The notes beneath the pieces were generated by a model. It was not told the DNA's origin. It did not search any database and was given only the letters and a program-made list of their open reading frames with translations. Of a stretch of 50,967 nt of DNA, positions 48,334 through 50,967 are shown piece after piece. Source of the stretch: SIG299 sp964544055 (GTDB taxonomy: Bacteria; Bacillota; Clostridia; Lachnospirales; Lachnospiraceae). Position numbers and translations under genes: made by a program. Positions within the stretch are counted from its first letter, which is position 1. Every line of letters begins with the position of its first letter. The DNA lies in NCBI GenBank assembly GCA_964544055.1, contig CAZJAA010000026.1, positions 1 through 50,967 on the forward strand, read 5' to 3'.

Positions 48334-49989
48334 ATGAAAAAATTAAAAAAACTGAGTGCCGCATGGTTGCTGATGTTGGCGTTTTTTATGGTAGCGTCTG
48401 AAAAGACGGTCTATGCTGCCGATAACTGTGTCACCAGCATTGATATTGAGGTTGTGATAAGAGAAGATGGCAGTGCCTGGGTGGTGCAGTACTGGCAGGG
48501 AGAGTTTCAGACCGGCACGGAAAATTATATTCCCATCCGCACCGGAGATATTGAAATTTCGGAGTTTGCAGTGGCAGATGAAAACGGTGATTATACCTTG
48601 GTAAGCAACTGGGATGTTGATGCGGGGTTTGATGAAAAAAAGGAAAAATGCGGCATGGTAACAACCAAAGAGGGCGTGGAGCTGTGCTTTGGAATTACGG
48701 AATATGGTCACAAAGAATATACGATTTCGTATCTGGTAACAGATTTTATCAAAGGGTATACCGATGCCAACGGAACCAATTTTATGTTTATCAATCCGAA
48801 TATGAGCACCTTTCCAACGGCAGGCAGTATTGAAATCCGGATGGAGAATGGAACACCGCTTAGTGCATCGAATGCAGGAATCTGGGCGTTTGGGTTTGAG
48901 GGTATGGCAGAGTTTTCTGATGGCTGTGTGTATGCCTATACAACCGAGGATTTAGAGGGCAGCAATTCCATGATTGTCATGCTTCAGTTGGAGAAGTCGC
49001 TGCTTTCTCCGAGTACGGTTCTGACGGATTCCTTTGAACAGGTAAAAAATCGTGCCATGGAAGACAGCGATTATGGGCATGGCGGTGAGAAAGAAGATTT
49101 GACACCGCTTTTTGTACTGCTTGGCGTGATTGTTGGTGGTTCGGCAGTTGCCATCGGCTCATTTGCCGTATATTCTGCCAAAAGAGAAAAGGAGCTTCAG
49201 GAATTTAGTTCCGGTGTGGGATATTTTGACGGTATACCGAATCTGGGCAATCTGGAACTGACGCATTATCTGGCAAGAACCTTTGACGTAAGCAAGGAAG
49301 ATGACAATATCCTCGGTGCCTGCATGATTTCCATGATGAATGAACGCTCCATAGAGCTGCGTGGTGCGGTGGCAGAAACGGGAGGAGAGTATGTGGAGCT
49401 GCAGCTGTTGAAAGAGCCAGAGGGAGAAATAAAGCAAAAGCTGTTTCGGTTCTTTTCCAAAGCGGCGCAGCAGGGAGTACTTGGGCAGGAAACTTTGGAC
49501 GAGTATGTGTCAAAGCATTATGGAGACCTGGAGAAAATCGTGGACACGGCAAAGAAAAATGGAGAAGCAGCCATGAAACAGAAACAGGGATTTGTAGAGA
49601 ACCCCGGCAACTGTATTCATCATCTGAGTGAGGCAGGAAAAAGCGAACTTTCTCAGGTAATCGGTCTGCATAAGTACCTGACAGAGCATGCTTCGATGAA
49701 AGAACGCACTATCTGGGAGGCAAATCTCTGGCAGGAGAACATGGTTTATGCCGCTTTATTTGGGATAGCAGAGGAAGTGCTGGAGCAGTTAAAGGCACTG
49801 TATCCGGAACATCTGCCAGAATGGGAAGAACAGTATCATCATTATTACTGGTGCTTTATTTACTATCAGGGGATGCACCATTCCATAGATAAAGCGGTGG
49901 AAGCAGCCAGAGCCGAAGGCGGCGGCGCTTCGTCCGTTGGTGGCGGAGGTGGCTTTTCCGGCGGCGGATGCGGCGGTGGTTCCAGGTAA
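48334..49989 (+). CDS. DUF2207-family membrane protein
   Basis: The 551-residue protein has a signal peptide (residues 1-29, cleavage near VYAA), an extracellular beta-rich domain (about 30-245), a transmembrane helix (about 259-281), a cytoplasmic helical domain (about 285-530), and a Gly-rich tail (GGGGGFSGGGCGGGSR) typical of DUF2207 proteins. Function is unknown; family members lie in the envelope. AAGGAGG is eight bases before the ATG at 48334 (a GTG directly before is also possible). It follows the ICMT-like gene by 26 bases. Confidence 0.88.
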   Translation: MKKLKKLSAAWLLMLAFFMVASEKTVYAADNCVTSIDIEVVIREDGSAWVVQYWQGEFQTGTENYIPIRTGDIEISEFAVADENGDYTLVSNWDVDAGFDEKKEKCGMVTTKEGVELCFGITEYGHKEYTISYLVTDFIKGYTDANGTNFMFINPNMSTFPTAGSIEIRMENGTPLSASNAGIWAFGFEGMAEFSDGCVYAYTTEDLEGSNSMIVMLQLEKSLLSPSTVLTDSFEQVKNRAMEDSDYGHGGEKEDLTPLFVLLGVIVGGSAVAIGSFAVYSAKREKELQEFSSGVGYFDGIPNLGNLELTHYLARTFDVSKEDDNILGACMISMMNERSIELRGAVAETGGEYVELQLLKEPEGEIKQKLFRFFSKAAQQGVLGQETLDEYVSKHYGDLEKIVDTAKKNGEAAMKQKQGFVENPGNCIHHLSEAGKSELSQVIGLHKYLTEHASMKERTIWEANLWQENMVYAALFGIAEEVLEQLKALYPEHLPEWEEQYHHYYWCFIYYQGMHHSIDKAVEAARAEGGGASSVGGGGGFSGGGCGGGSR

Positions 49990-50011
49990 AAGCTGCGTGT
50001 AGTGATAACAT

Positions 50012-50251
50012 GTTAGCGTTGGTGTTTCAAGGAAAAAAATTGGCACTGCCAGTGCTTGCGACGAGTATGTAGCAGAAAATGCGTTGGACGATTTGCCGCA
50101 AGTAGGTGATTATAGTGTACTTTTAAGGTCGAATGGTGCAGCTGTCTGTGTCATCAGAAATTATGATGTTTACATTCGTCCTTTTGAGTCGGTACCACCG
50201 TTTCATGCATATTCGGAAGGAGAGGAGGAACGCCCATTGGCAGGGTTCTGA
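50012..50251 (+). pseudogene. Decayed ASCH-domain protein
   Basis: Translated pieces resemble an ASCH domain: LALVFQGKK in one frame (cf. LVLSGKKTATAS), then after a frame change near 50040, IGTASACDEYVAENA, followed by LPQVGDYSVLLRSNG, VCVIRNYDVYIRPF and FHAYSEGEEERPL. The N-terminal part is missing, a frameshift separates the pieces and a TGA stops it at 50249. No start codon or ribosome binding site suits it. ASCH proteins bind RNA or nucleosides. Confidence 0.65.
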
Positions 50252-50370
50252 AAGAAAATGGTGCCAGAGGAACGGTGCTTTTATGTATTCGAAAAGCTGA
50301 TAATCGTATGGTTGGATGTATGCAGGTCACCATGTTTTAAATCGGGAGATGAGAGACATAACCGGGGTGG
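50236..50370 (+). pseudogene. Fragment of a GNAT acetyltransferase
   Basis: The frame at 50236 reads RVLKENGARGTVLLCIRKAD, then NRMVGCMQ, and after a frameshift near 50320 HHVLNREMRD. This resembles the central strands of COG3981-type GNAT enzymes (compare RIYGMLQVRHELNAYL in the intact gene at 29666). Both ends are missing. It overlaps the end of the ASCH remnant, so the two genes were fused by deletion. Confidence 0.55.
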
Positions 50371-50414
50371 AAAGGCACATTGTGCAAGGGAATGTGATAA
50401 GGAGTGTAGAAAAG

Positions 50415-50615
50415 ATGAGCTATTTGATTAAAGATACAACAAAGCAGGAACGTATTGAACTGATTCGTAGCTGGGTACCGGAGGATGAGGTTATGGATGA
50501 CTGTGACATTGATTTGTGGGAAATGTACCGTGATTACATTGATGGCAAGAGAGAAATTGCGGAAATCAATGCATCCTTTAACAAAGGATTCTACGAAGAA
50601 TCTGATTTGAAATAG
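50415..50615 (+). CDS. Small conserved-looking protein, 66 residues
   Basis: The ATG at 50415 follows AAGGAG by about ten bases. The acidic peptide begins MSYLIKDTTKQERIEL, continues with IRSWVPEDEVMDDCDIDLW and ends with an Asp/Lys-rich helix (YRDYIDGKREIAEINASF). Short proteins of this kind are common in Lachnospiraceae genomes and have sometimes been labelled as purine-related without evidence. The open frame extends upstream to 50316 into the GNAT fragment. Function unknown. It is followed by a strong terminator. Confidence 0.65.
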   Translation: MSYLIKDTTKQERIELIRSWVPEDEVMDDCDIDLWEMYRDYIDGKREIAEINASFNKGFYEESDLK

Positions 50616-50640
50616 GTTAGGAACAGGAAGTGAAAAAACA

Positions 50641-50700
50641 AAAAAAGGAGAAATAGAGGAAGTCGATAAAAGGGCTTCCTCTGCTTCTCCTTTTTCTTTT
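50641..50700 (+). terminator. Strong Rho-independent terminator
   Basis: AGGAGAA plus AGAGGAAG (50646-50662) pairs with CTTCCTCT plus TTCTCCT (50675-50691), with a two-base internal loop, then TTTTCTTTTT. Confidence 0.85.
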
Positions 50701-50827
50701 ACCGCTTCTTTACAAAAGCATGGTTGGAATCTTTACATAACAAAGGTACATTATACCTGTAAGCAAAAAGAAATCGAGAAACGAAGGCAGAGCAAACTGT
50801 CTTTCGAGAATCAGGAGGATTACTTTT

Positions 50828-50935
50828 ATGAAAAAGAGAATTTTGGCAGTACTGACTGCGGTTACTCTGGCGATTGGCATGATTGGATGTGGCAGCCAGG
50901 AAGGATTTAACAAGATAGTGTCAAATGACTTATGA
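50828..50935 (+). pseudogene. Truncated lipoprotein, signal peptide only
   Basis: AGGAGG lies nine bases before an ATG opening a 35-codon frame. The product has a complete lipoprotein signal (MKKRILAVLTAVTLAIGM, lipobox IGC at Cys21) but only 14 residues after the lipidated Cys before a TGA. Such signals normally head solute-binding proteins of 350 or more residues. A hairpin (CTGAGC with GCTCAG, 50940-50964) begins immediately after. An internal deletion that joined signal and terminator is the simplest reading; it could also be a tiny lipopeptide. Confidence 0.5.
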
Positions 50936-50967
50936 AAAAAGCTGAGCAAAAGAAAAGGCTCAGATGA

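Noticed and set aside
1..50967. CRISPR arrays, tRNA or rRNA genes, riboswitches and intact insertion sequences
   Set aside because: No regularly spaced repeats, cloverleaf-like segments, known riboswitch cores or transposase frames were seen on either strand.

Overview
The window looks like a chromosomal segment of a gut or rumen anaerobe of the Firmicutes, most likely a Lachnospiraceae member (Clostridium cluster XIVa; Roseburia, Agathobacter, Butyrivibrio or Coprococcus relatives). Supporting signs are strong AGGAGG ribosome binding sites, sigma-A promoters with TTGACA/TATAAT boxes and frequent TGn extended -10 elements, a Gram-positive type LexA box, lipoproteins and a tail-anchored surface enzyme, an N-terminal-rubredoxin ('reverse') rubrerythrin with PerR, and a rich xylan and beta-glucan degrading set. 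The species cannot be fixed from the sequence alone. No rRNA, tRNA, CRISPR array or intact insertion sequence was seen.

Layout. 1-520: tails of two unrecognised reading frames, each near a terminator. 539-6337: SOS-type box, uvrB, uvrA and a YfbR-like 5'-deoxynucleotidase. 6369-7310: a strongly structured repeat-like intergenic element and an unknown 191-residue protein. 7312-12078 (minus): a type Ic aspartate aminotransferase and a very large GH42-like glycosidase. 12330-13637: a CNNM/CBS transporter-like protein. 13888-17601: a modular, membrane-anchored GH5 enzyme. 17693-23245: small membrane protein, bile salt hydrolase family enzyme, short GH115-like protein, acetyltransferase, Nudix enzyme, Cys-rich protein and ZIP transporter. 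23485-25913 (minus): CofE-like protein and an unknown protein. 26094-32295: GNAT enzymes, two short-chain dehydrogenases, a DEAD-box helicase and a CapA-type lipoprotein. 32385-33582 (minus): rubrerythrin and perR. 33866-39545: xylanase-feruloyl esterase lipoprotein, AraC regulator and GH31 alpha-xylosidase. 39902-47087: an apparently acquired defence operon, Fic-hsdM-hsdS-hsdR. 47218-49989: alkyltransferase-like protein, isoprenylcysteine methyltransferase-like protein and a DUF2207 protein. 49990-50967: pseudogene debris (ASCH, GNAT), a small conserved-looking protein and a truncated lipoprotein.

How the parts work together. GH10-CE1, GH31, the GH115-like protein, GH5 and the GH42-like enzyme form a dispersed plant-fibre programme: extracellular anchored enzymes cut xylan and glucan, and cytoplasmic enzymes finish the oligosaccharides, with AraC as the probable local switch. 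PerR and rubrerythrin share a near-identical operator placed directly after consensus promoters, so they form a small peroxide-response circuit. The Fic protein carries a C-terminal winged helix, and a 13-bp dyad abuts the operon promoter, suggesting that Fic could regulate the restriction operon.

The most interesting candidates are the Fic/type I restriction operon with its dyad-promoter; a leader motif (ATGTACTYTYGRAA plus a distal complementary arm) shared by the GH5, rubrerythrin and perR transcripts; a bile salt hydrolase homologue with Arg in place of a conserved active-site Asn; a possible short RNA at about 36304-36356; and palindromic repeat elements at 6419, 23246 and 36361.
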